6,769 nucleotides of DNA from an uncultured Clostridia bacterium (GCA_948857205.1 CAQPRV010000137.1:1-6769), one strand, 5' to 3'. Counted from the stretch's first letter, positions 1 to 5,093 are shown. Notes: generated by a model from the sequence alone, not told the origin. Numbers and translations are program-made.

Positions 1-1
1 A

Positions 2-736
2 AAAGGAAAATCAAATACTAAAGATACATTAGTTTATATGAATGTAGTAGAACCAATAGTTAGTCGTGCAATGTGGGAAGAAGCACAACATCAAAAAGAA
101 AAAAATCAAAGAAGTTATACAAGAGATAGAGTTTATATATTCTTTCAAAAACTACAATGTCCTAAATGTAATAGAATAATGAAATGTAAAGGCTCTGGAG
201 GAACAAAGAAAAAATATATGTACTATACTTGTGAGCATTGCAAGACATATTACAGAGAAGATAAAATTGAAGAATGTTTGCAAAGATTTATTCTTGAGTT
301 AGTAGAGTATGATATGGCAGTAAAGAAATATTTTTTACCAATACTAGCTGACAAAAAAGAAACAAAAACAGAAAAATTAGAACAAGAAATTGACACATTA
401 CAAAAGCAAAAAGAAAGAATAAAAAAGGCTTATGTAAGTGGTATAGTCGAAATGGAAGATTTTTCAGAAGATTACAAAATCATTGAAGAAAAAATCAATA
501 TTTTAGAAACGAAAAAATATGAAAAACTTAATACAAATAGTTTATCATTTACCCCACAACAACTAATGGCTGATAGAGATATTGAAAGAGAAAAATTAAT
601 AAAAGATAACAGATTAAATGAGATTTTAAAACAAGAATGGGACAAAAAATCAAAAGAAGAAAAACAAGAATTTATTTCAAAATTTATTGAATCAATGACA
701 TTATTAAAGAACAAAAAACGGAGAATTTTACATTGA
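2..736 (+). CDS. Large serine recombinase, C-terminal part (5'-truncated by window edge, 3' frameshifted)
   Basis: The frame is open from the first base, so the ATG at 38 is probably internal and the catalytic N-terminal domain lies outside the window. What is visible is the end of the DNA-binding recombinase domain (VVEPIVSRAMWEEAQ, about codons 15-30), then a zinc ribbon with two Cys pairs, CPKC and CEHC (41/44 and 65/68 counted from the ATG at 38), then a charged region with coiled-coil character (about 105-165). This order is typical of large serine integrases of phages and integrative elements, which cut and rejoin attP and attB through a phosphoserine intermediate. The frame stops at 734-736, too early for the family. 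The missing tail lies in the next frame (720-1094), so the product is probably inactive or altered. The gene is not closely similar to the complete recombinase at 3317-4984 and belongs to a different element. Confidence 0.88.
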   Translation, partial: KGKSNTKDTLVYMNVVEPIVSRAMWEEAQHQKEKNQRSYTRDRVYIFFQKLQCPKCNRIMKCKGSGGTKKKYMYYTCEHCKTYYREDKIEECLQRFILELVEYDMAVKKYFLPILADKKETKTEKLEQEIDTLQKQKERIKKAYVSGIVEMEDFSEDYKIIEEKINILETKKYEKLNTNSLSFTPQQLMADRDIEREKLIKDNRLNEILKQEWDKKSKEEKQEFISKFIESMTLLKNKKRRILH

Positions 737-1094
737 TAAAATAAATTTTAGAAGTAGTTATATTGAACAATTAACAAAATTTTTTACATTAGGAATAGCA
801 GATGTTTTTGTACCTGTTGAAGTTAATGAAGAAGAAAAAGAAATAAGGACAAGTGTTAATATAAATCAAGAGCAATTAGATGATTATATTACAACTCTTA
901 ACAAAGAATTTGAAATAGAATTTTATGAATTATTTTCAAAAAATATGAATGAAAATAAAGAAGAAGTTGAAATAAAATTGAACAAAGAAAAACAAAAATT
1001 GATTAGATTAGTTGCTGTGAAAAATGATAAGAAACTTTCAAAATCTAAAAAAGAAAATTATAAAATTGGTGCAGTAATTAGTAGTCAAAAATAA
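720..1094 (+). pseudogene. Severed C-terminal tail of the serine recombinase (+1 frame)
   Basis: Reading from 720 in the third frame gives 124 uninterrupted codons ending at TAA 1092-1094, beginning GEFYIDKINFRSSYIEQL. This continues the upstream protein naturally: with five As instead of six at 713-718 the join reads LLKNKNGEFYIDKINF. The residues then run through ADVFVPVEV and a lysine/glutamate-rich end. There is no good start codon or ribosome binding site near its beginning, so it is not an independent gene. The break is a one-base insertion in a homopolymer, which may be a real inactivating mutation or a sequencing or assembly error. A programmed shift is less likely, because A-AAA-AAC is not in the phase needed for -1 slippage and the shift required is +1. 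Confidence 0.8.
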
Positions 1095-1102
1095 AAAATA
1101 GT

Positions 1103-1171
1103 AGGAAAAATTTAATCTTGAAATGATTTTTGTACTCCTATATATTTCCTAACAAGCACTGAATTTTTCCT
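1103..1171. repeat. 10-bp inverted repeat, candidate attachment site of the left element
   Basis: AGGAAAAATT at 1103-1112 is the exact reverse complement of AATTTTTCCT at 1162-1171, with 49 bases between. It starts 8 bases after the recombinase tail stop. Large serine recombinases often sit at the edge of their element, next to an att site built of two inverted half-sites. Position and symmetry fit an attL/attR, but AT-rich DNA yields such repeats by chance, and no crossover dinucleotide can be assigned. Confidence 0.3.
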
Positions 1172-1193
1172 CCCTAGTCAAAATTCGAACTAT

Positions 1194-1206
1194 GGGACTA
1201 AGTCCC
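1194..1206. repeat. 13-bp palindrome GGGACT-A-AGTCCC
   Basis: This is a perfect 6-bp inverted repeat with a one-base centre, the most GC-rich spot in the 1095-1232 gap. It lies 26 bases beyond the stop of the minus-strand SUKH gene. A one-base loop and no T-run on either side make it a poor terminator. A protein-binding or recombination site is possible. The rest of the gap shows nothing coding. Confidence 0.35.
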
Positions 1207-1232
1207 AAGCCCTCTTATAAAAGATGTTAATA

Positions 1233-1874
1233 TCATTCCTTGTTCCATAAATAATTTAAAAATTCTTCAAAAGATTTTGCTATTATTTTACAATTTTTAT
1301 TATCCATTGGTATGAAAGGAACACTTATATAATTACCATTAATATCAATACCATAAGCTTCATCTCCACCATCAGAACCAATTAACAAAATATTATCTAA
1401 ATATTCTCTAACTTTGTATAGCTCATTATAGTATAATAAATCTTTCTTTTTCCACAGAGATAAATATTGATTATTAATCATTCCTTCTCCAAAAATAATT
1501 TTATTAATATATTTTGTATAATTACCTAAATCATAAGTATAATTATCTTTTGCATATTCATTAAATTTTTTCATATATTTTTCCTTATCACAAGATGTTG
1601 AAATATCGATTTTACCTTCTTCATATGCTTTTGTATTTTTTAAATATTTACATCTATTTTTTCCAGATATTATTTCTTTATTGATACCTTCAAATATTTC
1701 ACATTTTAGTGTAGTACCTTTAATTCTGTGAATACAATTATAACATTGACTTTCTCCAGTTTTAATTTTTATATTTGGATTTTTATAAGTTTCTGCGTCA
1801 ATTGCCCATTTTTCATCTAATGTTAATTGATTTTTTTTATTTTGATTATTCTTTTTCTTAAAAATATTAAACAT
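1233..1874 (-). CDS. SUKH (SMI1/KNR4) family protein with N-terminal four-Cys segment
   Basis: The gene encodes 213 residues. The C-terminal part has the SUKH signature ILLIGSDGGDEAYGID (about 162-177), then a strand ending in VPF and the closing helix SFEEFLNYLW (201-210). SUKH proteins are widespread immunity proteins of contact-dependent and polymorphic toxin systems. They bind and neutralise a partner toxin and are often orphaned in accessory regions. Residues 44-75 carry CYNCIHR, LKCEIFEGI and C75 (spacing C-x2-C-x10-C-x16-C), resembling small zinc-binding modules of other Firmicute proteins; the fusion is less usual. The first 20 residues are Lys/Asn-rich and probably disordered. There is no signal peptide or membrane segment, so it is likely cytosolic. 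The start is supported by TAGGAGA (1888-1882), 7 bases upstream. It is divergent from the repeat-1 unit and the ART-like gene. No polymorphic toxin is visible nearby. The family call is good; the target is unknown. Confidence 0.8.
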   Translation of the reverse strand: MFNIFKKKNNQNKKNQLTLDEKWAIDAETYKNPNIKIKTGESQCYNCIHRIKGTTLKCEIFEGINKEIISGKNRCKYLKNTKAYEEGKIDISTSCDKEKYMKKFNEYAKDNYTYDLGNYTKYINKIIFGEGMINNQYLSLWKKKDLLYYNELYKVREYLDNILLIGSDGGDEAYGIDINGNYISVPFIPMDNKNCKIIAKSFEEFLNYLWNKE

Positions 1875-1913
1875 TTCTTAATCTCCTAACACATAAAATA
1901 ATTATTCCATACA

Positions 1914-1942
1914 AATTTATCATATTTTAGTATTGTTTTCAA
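1914..1942 (-). promoter_or_regulatory. Possible promoter of the SUKH gene
   Basis: On the minus strand TTGAAA (1942-1937) and TAAATT (1919-1914) are 17 bases apart, about 40 bases upstream of the ATG. The -35 is good and the -10 only fair. In DNA this AT-rich the match is suggestive only. Confidence 0.3.
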
Positions 1943-1984
1943 TAAAATTATTGAAAATATTTAGTTTCCTTTTCTTTCATTATA

Positions 1985-1993
1985 TGATATACT
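1985..1993 (+). promoter_or_regulatory. Extended -10 promoter of R1
   Basis: TGATATACT is an extended -10 (TGn followed by TATACT, five of six matches to TATAAT). No convincing -35 lies 17 bases upstream, which an extended -10 can tolerate. Copy 2 has TGCTATACT at the same place. The predicted start of transcription is near 2000, just before the first stem-loop. Confidence 0.55.
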
Positions 1994-2048
1994 AATTTAA
2001 TCAGTTGAGAAATCAAATATTTTTTGAGTAAATTGTGTGAGGAACACT

Positions 2049-2078
2049 ATGAAAAATAGGCATATTTTTCGCAAATAA
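2049..2078 (+). CDS. Nine-codon mini-ORF / leader peptide MKNRHIFRK (R1)
   Basis: The ORF has nine sense codons and TAA. It is preceded by GAGG at 2039-2042 with 6-base spacing, ideal for translation. The peptide is strongly basic (two Arg and two Lys, plus His). Directly after the stop comes CCTCCT (2079-2084), the sequence of the 16S anti-Shine-Dalgarno, able to mask the ORF's own ribosome binding site. This geometry resembles leader peptides of translation-sensing attenuators ahead of resistance genes (Erm-, Cat- and ABC-F-type leaders), although the peptide itself is not one I know. It is conserved in copy 2 with two residue changes. Confidence 0.5.
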   Translation: MKNRHIFRK

Positions 2079-2106
2079 CCTCCTAAAACGCTACAAATTG
2101 ACATTG

Positions 2107-2131
2107 AAATCTCTAGTGATAGAGATTTTTT
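2107..2131 (+). terminator. Intrinsic terminator ending R1
   Basis: AAATCTCT (2107-2114) pairs with AGAGATTT (2121-2128) around loop AGTGAT, with a run of six Ts at 2126-2131. It lies between the mini-ORF and the ART-like gene, where it could act as an attenuator. Copy 2 ends in a terminator of unrelated sequence. Confidence 0.75.
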
Positions 2132-2157
2132 CAGTTATCTTTTTTTGTCTAACACAC

Positions 2158-2186
2158 TATTCAAAAACTAAAAAGTGAGATATAAT
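2158..2186 (+). promoter_or_regulatory. Possible independent promoter of the ART-like gene
   Basis: A perfect TATAAT at 2181-2186 lies 44 bases before the ATG at 2230. The -35 position (TATTCA, 2158-2163, 17-base spacer) matches only half of the consensus. If active, the ART-like gene does not need read-through of the R1 terminator. Confidence 0.4.
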
Positions 2187-2229
2187 ATTTAGTGAAACAA
2201 ATAATTTAATTTCTGGAGAGATTGATTTT

Positions 2230-2853
2230 ATGAAATTGTATCATGGAACTAATAATCAAAATATAGAATACTTTGATATTAATAAAAGTGAAGATTATAA
2301 TGATTTTGGTAAAGGAATATATTTTACCTCTAATTTTTCACAAGCAAAAAAATGGGCTACAAGGAAAGGTAAAGGAGCTATTTATGAAATTGATTTCGAT
2401 TTTAATAACTTAAAATATAATGTTTTAAATTATAAAGATAATGATGAAAATTTTTATTATTTTTGCTATCTTTGTATATATGGTACTGAGGATACAGCGA
2501 TTGAAACTATACCTAATTTTCAAAATGCTGATATAATAAGTGGTCGAATGATACGTAATTATGATGATTTTGTTGAATATATGAAAATATTTCATGGGGA
2601 AGAAGATTATAATAATAGTATAGCTTATGCCAAAACAGGAGAAATTAACACTTTTAAAGATTTACGAGATAAAGTGGAACTTTGGGACGAAGAATATGAT
2701 CAATATTGTTTTAGAGAAAAGGCTGTTGAGATTATGCATAAAAGCTTAACTAAAGTTTATTATGTAGAAAAAGATAAAAAGGAACCTAAAAGTGAGCAAT
2801 TATTAGAATATGATGAAAAATTGAAAAAAATCAAGAAAAAACGAAAGTATTAA
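2230..2853 (+). CDS. DUF3990-type ADP-ribosyltransferase-fold protein, putative toxin
   Basis: The gene encodes 207 residues. The N-terminus MKLYHGT (H5-G6-T7) followed by DFGKGIYFTSNFSQAKKWA (25-43, Y31) is the classic pair of NAD-binding motifs of the PARP/diphtheria-toxin-like ART fold as seen in DUF3990. Later blocks fit the same family: DIISGRMIRN (101-110), and DQYCFREKAVEIM (157-169), which holds the likely third-motif residue. By family knowledge such proteins could transfer ADP-ribose from NAD+ to a cell target, and in Firmicutes they often lie in toxin-antitoxin-like loci beside a small DUF3791 partner. No such partner is present here. The tail (180-207) is Lys/Glu-rich, possibly a nucleic-acid-binding or disordered extension. 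There is no signal peptide. GGAG at 2215-2218 is 11 bases upstream of the ATG, rather far. The gene sits between R1 and R2 and divergent from SUKH, which may relate to its control. Toxicity and target are inferred. Confidence 0.72.
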   Translation: MKLYHGTNNQNIEYFDINKSEDYNDFGKGIYFTSNFSQAKKWATRKGKGAIYEIDFDFNNLKYNVLNYKDNDENFYYFCYLCIYGTEDTAIETIPNFQNADIISGRMIRNYDDFVEYMKIFHGEEDYNNSIAYAKTGEINTFKDLRDKVELWDEEYDQYCFREKAVEIMHKSLTKVYYVEKDKKEPKSEQLLEYDEKLKKIKKKRKY

Positions 2854-2883
2854 ATAATTAGAAACATTCTTGAAATGTATTGA

Positions 2884-2905
2884 AAAAAATTGCACGAAAT
2901 TTTTT
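2884..2905 (+). terminator. AT-only hairpin after the ART-like gene
   Basis: AAAAAATT (2884-2891) pairs with AATTTTTT (2898-2905) around loop GCACGA, about 30 bases past the stop. The 3' arm doubles as the T-run. It is a weak stem that could end transcription in both directions. The following 80 bases up to R2 hold nothing recognisable. Confidence 0.4.
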
Positions 2906-2990
2906 ACCAAAGGCTGATAGCAATAAAGTTTGATTTGCCTCATTATCCTTTTATTAAATTTATTTTATAGTATACTTTTTTAAATTTATA

Positions 2991-2999
2991 TGCTATACT
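2991..2999 (+). promoter_or_regulatory. Extended -10 promoter of R2
   Basis: TGCTATACT matches the extended -10 seen in R1, at the same distance from the mini-ORF within one base. No clear -35 is seen. Predicted transcription start is near 3006. Confidence 0.55.
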
Positions 3000-3055
3000 A
3001 ATTCTAACAGTTGATGAGTCAATTATTTTTTTGAGCAAAATGTGGGAGGAACACT

Positions 3056-3085
3056 ATGAAAAATAGGCGATTTTTTCGCAAATAA
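3056..3085 (+). CDS. Nine-codon mini-ORF / leader peptide MKNRRFFRK (R2)
   Basis: The ORF has nine codons plus TAA, with GGGAGG at 3044-3049 and 6-base spacing. Codons 4, 5 and 8 are three different Arg codons (AGG, CGA, CGC), which could make translation sensitive to charged tRNA-Arg or to ribosome-targeting drugs; this is inference. CCTCCT follows the stop without a gap (3086-3091). It differs from R1 at residues 5 and 6 (RF for HI). Confidence 0.5.
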   Translation: MKNRRFFRK

Positions 3086-3108
3086 CCTCCTAAAACGCTC
3101 CAATGACA

Positions 3109-3138
3109 TATCTGTTCGAACTTTTTATAGAGCAGATA
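3109..3138 (+). promoter_or_regulatory. R2-specific hairpin upstream of the terminator
   Basis: TATCTGTTC (3109-3117) pairs with GAGCAGATA (3130-3138), nine pairs including one G-T, around a 12-base loop. It lies between the repeated part and the terminator, where an attenuator would keep its switching element. R1 has no counterpart. Confidence 0.5.
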
Positions 3139-3144
3139 GATATG

Positions 3145-3175
3145 AAAATCAATCAGTAAAATGGTTGATTTTTTT
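3145..3175 (+). terminator. Intrinsic terminator ending R2
   Basis: AAAATCAATC (3145-3154) pairs with GGTTGATTTT (3163-3172, one G-T pair) around an 8-base loop, with seven Ts at 3169-3175. It is a good intrinsic terminator with no plus-strand gene behind it. Confidence 0.75.
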
Positions 3176-3187
3176 GTTGCGAAAAAT

Positions 3188-3206
3188 ATACATTTTCAGT
3201 ATGTAT
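3188..3206. repeat. Inverted repeat ATACAT-7-ATGTAT
   Basis: This 6-bp stem with loop TTTCAGT is the first of a chain of hairpins filling the 141 bases between the R2 terminator and the recombinase gene. It is weak and AT-only. No ORF is seen in this stretch. Confidence 0.3.
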
Positions 3207-3229
3207 TAAGATATATTTGCCTCGCAGAG

Positions 3230-3265
3230 CCCCATATTATGATAGTATGTCATAACATATAGGGG
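3230..3265. repeat. Hairpin A: CCCC...GGGG around TTATGA/TCATAA
   Basis: CCCC (3230-3233) can pair with GGGG (3262-3265), with ATA/TAT inside and a perfect inner stem TTATGA (3237-3242) / TCATAA (3250-3255). Its GGGG is also the 5' arm of hairpin B, so the two exclude each other. Confidence 0.45.
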
Positions 3266-3302
3266 AGAACGCTTTAGTTAAGTACACTAAATAATTCTCC
3301 CC
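3262..3302. repeat. Hairpin B: GGGGAGAA...TTCTCCCC with second inner stem
   Basis: GGGGAGAA (3262-3269) is the exact complement of TTCTCCCC (3295-3302). Inside, TTTAGT (3273-3278) pairs with ACTAAA (3286-3291) around 7 bases, with 3-base internal loops on each side. It is the strongest structure in the gap, 15 bases beyond the recombinase stop. Without a T-run on either strand it is not a standard terminator. A recombinase-end structure or RNA stabilising hairpin is possible. Confidence 0.55.
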
Positions 3303-3323
3303 ATAAAATAGCTTGTTTAAGCT
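3302..3323 (-). terminator. Weak terminator-like hairpin over the recombinase stop
   Basis: On the minus strand AGCTT-AAAC-AAGCT (3323-3310) overlaps the TAA stop and is followed by ATTTTATG. It has a short 5-bp stem and a poor T-run. It may act together with hairpin B just beyond. Confidence 0.3.
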
Positions 3324-4984
3324 GATATTCTTTTATTTATCATTTTTTCAATTACCATTGTCATATCTTCCAAACTTACTGGAAAAGAAATAATGCCAAC
3401 ACCTCTGTAATATATATCTATTTCTTGAACTTTTTTACCATTTACCTTTTCTGCTTGATGAACTAATATTTTTTCTATTAACTCATTCAAAATCTCTGGC
3501 GTTAGTTCAGTTATTTCAGTATATTTCTTAACATTAGATATAAACTGTGTTAAATCAGTTGTTTTCTTTTCAGTATTGTTGATCTCCTTTGATAATTGTT
3601 CAATCTTTATTTTTAATTCTTTTTGTTCATTATCATAATTAAAAGATAAGCTTCTAAATCTTTCATCTGTTATCTTTCCAGATATATTATCTTCATAAAT
3701 GTGCATAAATAAGTTATCAATTTCAATTATTCTTTTCTTTGCTTGTTCAAGTTCTTTCTTGTTTTTAGTAATTTGTTTTAACTCATCTTGTGTAGATTTT
3801 GCTAATTGTTCTTTTATAAATAAATCTTCAAAATTTTTCATATAAGCAACTACTTTTTGTATATTTTCTAAAACAAGACTTTGCAATACTTCGTCTGTAA
3901 TCCAGTGTGAAGTACATAAAGAAACATTTTTCTTATAACTTGAACACCTGTAATGTTCTTTTGCGTTTAGGTCAGTAACAGGTGATTGAAAATACATTTT
4001 TTTGCCACAATCATTGCAGAATAACAATCCTGAAAATATACTTTTCTTGCCTGACCTTGTAGGCTTTTTTCTGTTATTTCGTAATTGCTGTGCAATATTC
4101 CAAGTATATTCATCAATGATTGGCTCATGGGTATTTTTAAATATTTGCCAATCTTCTTTTGGAATAGGAACTTTAGTTTTATCTTTGTAGGAACGAATGG
4201 TGTATTTAAAATTAACTGTATCACCAATATATTCTTGTCTATCTAAAATACTTGCTACTGTTGTAGCATTCCACTGATGTTTTAATGTTTGTAGTTTAGT
4301 AGGGAATGTTCTTCCTATACTTACAAAATATTCAGCTGGTGTCATAATATTTCGTTCAGTAAGTATTCTTGCAATTTCAAAAGTTCCATGTCCTTGAATA
4401 AATAAGTTATATATTTCTTTTACAACTTCTGCTGATGACTCATCAATAACCCATTTTGTTTTATCTGTTTCATCTTTTTTATAACCATAAGGCACGTTGT
4501 TAGCAAGTGAAATACCAGATTCGCCTTTACTTTTAAGAACTGCTCTAACTTTTTGACTTGTATTTTTTGCATGCATTTCATTAAACCAATCTTGAATAGG
4601 CAAGAAGTCATTTAGACCTTTGCTACTATCAATATTATCCATTATAGCAATATATCTAATATTTAATCTTACAAAATCTTCTTCAAGAAGTTGTCCTACA
4701 ACAAGTCTATTTCTTCCAAGTCTTGAATGGTCTTTTACTATAATTGTTCCAATTTGTCCACTTTCTGCAAGTTCCATCATTTCCATAAAAGCAGGTCTTG
4801 TAAAAGTAGTTCCAGAATACCCATCATCAACAAAGAATTTGATGTTTTGAAATTTGTTATCTTCTGCATATTTACTTAAAATTAATTTTTGATTTTTTAT
4901 ACTATTGCTTTCTCCTGATAGTTCATCATCTCTTGATAAACGGCAGTATAAAGCAGTGATTTTATCGCTTTCTAGCTGTTTCAT
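3317..4984 (-). CDS. Large serine recombinase, TnpX/TndX-like, complete
   Basis: The 555-residue protein excises and integrates the mobile element. The resolvase-type catalytic domain (about 9-150) opens with ALYCRLSRDDE, Ser17 being the nucleophile. It has DDGYSGTTFTRPAF (53-66) and the arginine motif KDHSRLGRNR (84-93). The recombinase DNA-binding domain follows (about 160-300, with VPYGYKK and EYIGDTVNF). A zinc ribbon uses C323, C326, C347 and C357. A long coiled coil (about 390-480) precedes a C-terminal segment with EIDIYYRGVG, typical of DUF4368 in this subfamily. Length and motifs are complete, so it should be active. AAAGGAG at 4997-4991, 6 bases before the ATG, supports the start. 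It lies downstream of mob and the small ORF, after a gap of 109 bases that may hold its own promoter. The 3' end faces the probable element boundary. Confidence 0.93.
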   Translation of the reverse strand: MKQLESDKITALYCRLSRDDELSGESNSIKNQKLILSKYAEDNKFQNIKFFVDDGYSGTTFTRPAFMEMMELAESGQIGTIIVKDHSRLGRNRLVVGQLLEEDFVRLNIRYIAIMDNIDSSKGLNDFLPIQDWFNEMHAKNTSQKVRAVLKSKGESGISLANNVPYGYKKDETDKTKWVIDESSAEVVKEIYNLFIQGHGTFEIARILTERNIMTPAEYFVSIGRTFPTKLQTLKHQWNATTVASILDRQEYIGDTVNFKYTIRSYKDKTKVPIPKEDWQIFKNTHEPIIDEYTWNIAQQLRNNRKKPTRSGKKSIFSGLLFCNDCGKKMYFQSPVTDLNAKEHYRCSSYKKNVSLCTSHWITDEVLQSLVLENIQKVVAYMKNFEDLFIKEQLAKSTQDELKQITKNKKELEQAKKRIIEIDNLFMHIYEDNISGKITDERFRSLSFNYDNEQKELKIKIEQLSKEINNTEKKTTDLTQFISNVKKYTEITELTPEILNELIEKILVHQAEKVNGKKVQEIDIYYRGVGIISFPVSLEDMTMVIEKMINKRISA

Positions 4985-5025
4985 TATTTACTCCTTTCTT
5001 TAGACAGCTTGAAATACGATATAAA

Positions 5026-5054
5026 ATTATAGCTACTTTCAAGTAGTGTTTATA
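5026..5054 (-). promoter_or_regulatory. Possible recombinase promoter with operator-like inverted repeat
   Basis: On the minus strand a perfect TATAAT (5031-5026) lies 42 bases ahead of the recombinase ATG. Immediately upstream, inside the spacer, is CTACTT-TC-AAGTAG (5033-5046 on the plus strand), a 6-bp inverted repeat placed where a repressor would block polymerase. The -35 (TATAAA, 5054-5049) is weak. Confidence 0.4.
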
Positions 5055-5093
5055 ATATACTATATTTCAAACAAAAAATTCAATACAAAAACT

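Larger units (their letters stand above)
1981..2103 (+). repeat. Direct repeat copy 1 (R1) of a promoter plus mini-ORF unit
   Basis: This 123-bp stretch aligns by eye with 2987-3107 at about 85% identity (15 substitutions and two short gaps). Identity is highest in two blocks: from the Shine-Dalgarno through the first four codons of the mini-ORF, and from its end through CCTCCTAAAACGCT. Similarity stops abruptly after TGACA in both copies, where each runs into its own terminator. The two copies bracket the ART-like gene in the same orientation. Confidence 0.9.
2000..2131 (+). ncRNA. R1 leader or small RNA with internal 9-codon ORF
   Basis: Promoter, structure and terminator define a self-contained transcript of about 130 nt. 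In order it holds a 5' stem-loop TTGA-GAAA-TCAA (2005-2016); a U-rich stretch; GAGG (2039-2042), which can pair with CCTC (2079-2082); an inner 8-bp hairpin GAAAAATA/TATTTTTC (2051-2070, loop GGCA) that would bury the start codon; and a terminator. Either it is an attenuator whose read-through feeds the ART-like gene starting 99 bases after the terminator, or it is a free small RNA. I do not recognise a named RNA family. Confidence 0.5.
2987..3107 (+). repeat. Direct repeat copy 2 (R2) of the promoter plus mini-ORF unit
   Basis: This is the same unit as 1981-2103, with promoter, stem-loop, ribosome binding site, mini-ORF and CCTCCT in the same order and nearly identical spacing. The Shine-Dalgarno is stronger here (GGGAGG). 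The change CATATT to CGATTT in the mini-ORF alters two residues but keeps the frame. Unlike R1, no plus-strand gene follows: the next gene is the convergent recombinase. Confidence 0.9.
3006..3175 (+). ncRNA. R2 leader or small RNA with internal 9-codon ORF
   Basis: The predicted transcript is about 170 nt. It has a 5' stem-loop TTGA-TGAG-TCAA (3011-3022; stem as in R1, loop changed), a long-range pairing GGAGG (3045-3049) with CCTCC (3086-3090), one pair longer than in R1, and an inner hairpin around the start codon (3058-3077). It then adds a hairpin absent from R1 (3109-3138) and a different terminator. Conserved stems with a variable tail argue for a functional RNA rather than a neutral duplication. 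The mini-ORF may be its only translated part. Confidence 0.5.

Noticed and set aside
472..714. Minus-strand open frame opposite the left recombinase
   Set aside because: It is an antisense shadow of a Lys/Glu/Ile-rich coding region. It is dominated by Phe, Ser, Leu and Ile with no recognisable motif.
711..722. Programmed ribosomal frameshift in the left recombinase
   Set aside because: The shift needed is +1. The A-run is in the wrong phase for the A-AAA-AAC -1 signal, and no stimulatory structure is evident. Mutation or sequencing error is simpler.
1165..1232. tRNA gene or tRNA 3' end around TTCGAA (1183-1188)
   Set aside because: A TTCGAAC/TTCGAAT resembling a T-loop is present, but the flanking bases do not form a 5-bp T-stem on either strand and no acceptor or anticodon arms can be folded.
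1981..2853. R1 plus downstream gene as a type III (ToxIN-like) toxin-antitoxin system
   Set aside because: Type III systems have short tandem antitoxin repeats and a ToxN-fold endoribonuclease. Here the RNA unit is single, carries a translatable mini-ORF, and the protein has an ADP-ribosyltransferase fold.
1981..3107. R1 and R2 as a CRISPR array or tracr-like repeats
   Set aside because: There are only two copies about 1 kb apart, each about 122 bp with its own promoter, ribosome binding site and terminator. There is no regular spacer pattern and no cas gene.
4002..4850. Plus-strand and other-frame open stretches inside the recombinase gene
   Set aside because: They lie opposite or within a complete, motif-rich recombinase. 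They lack family-like sequence and convincing ribosome binding sites, so they are by-products of base composition.
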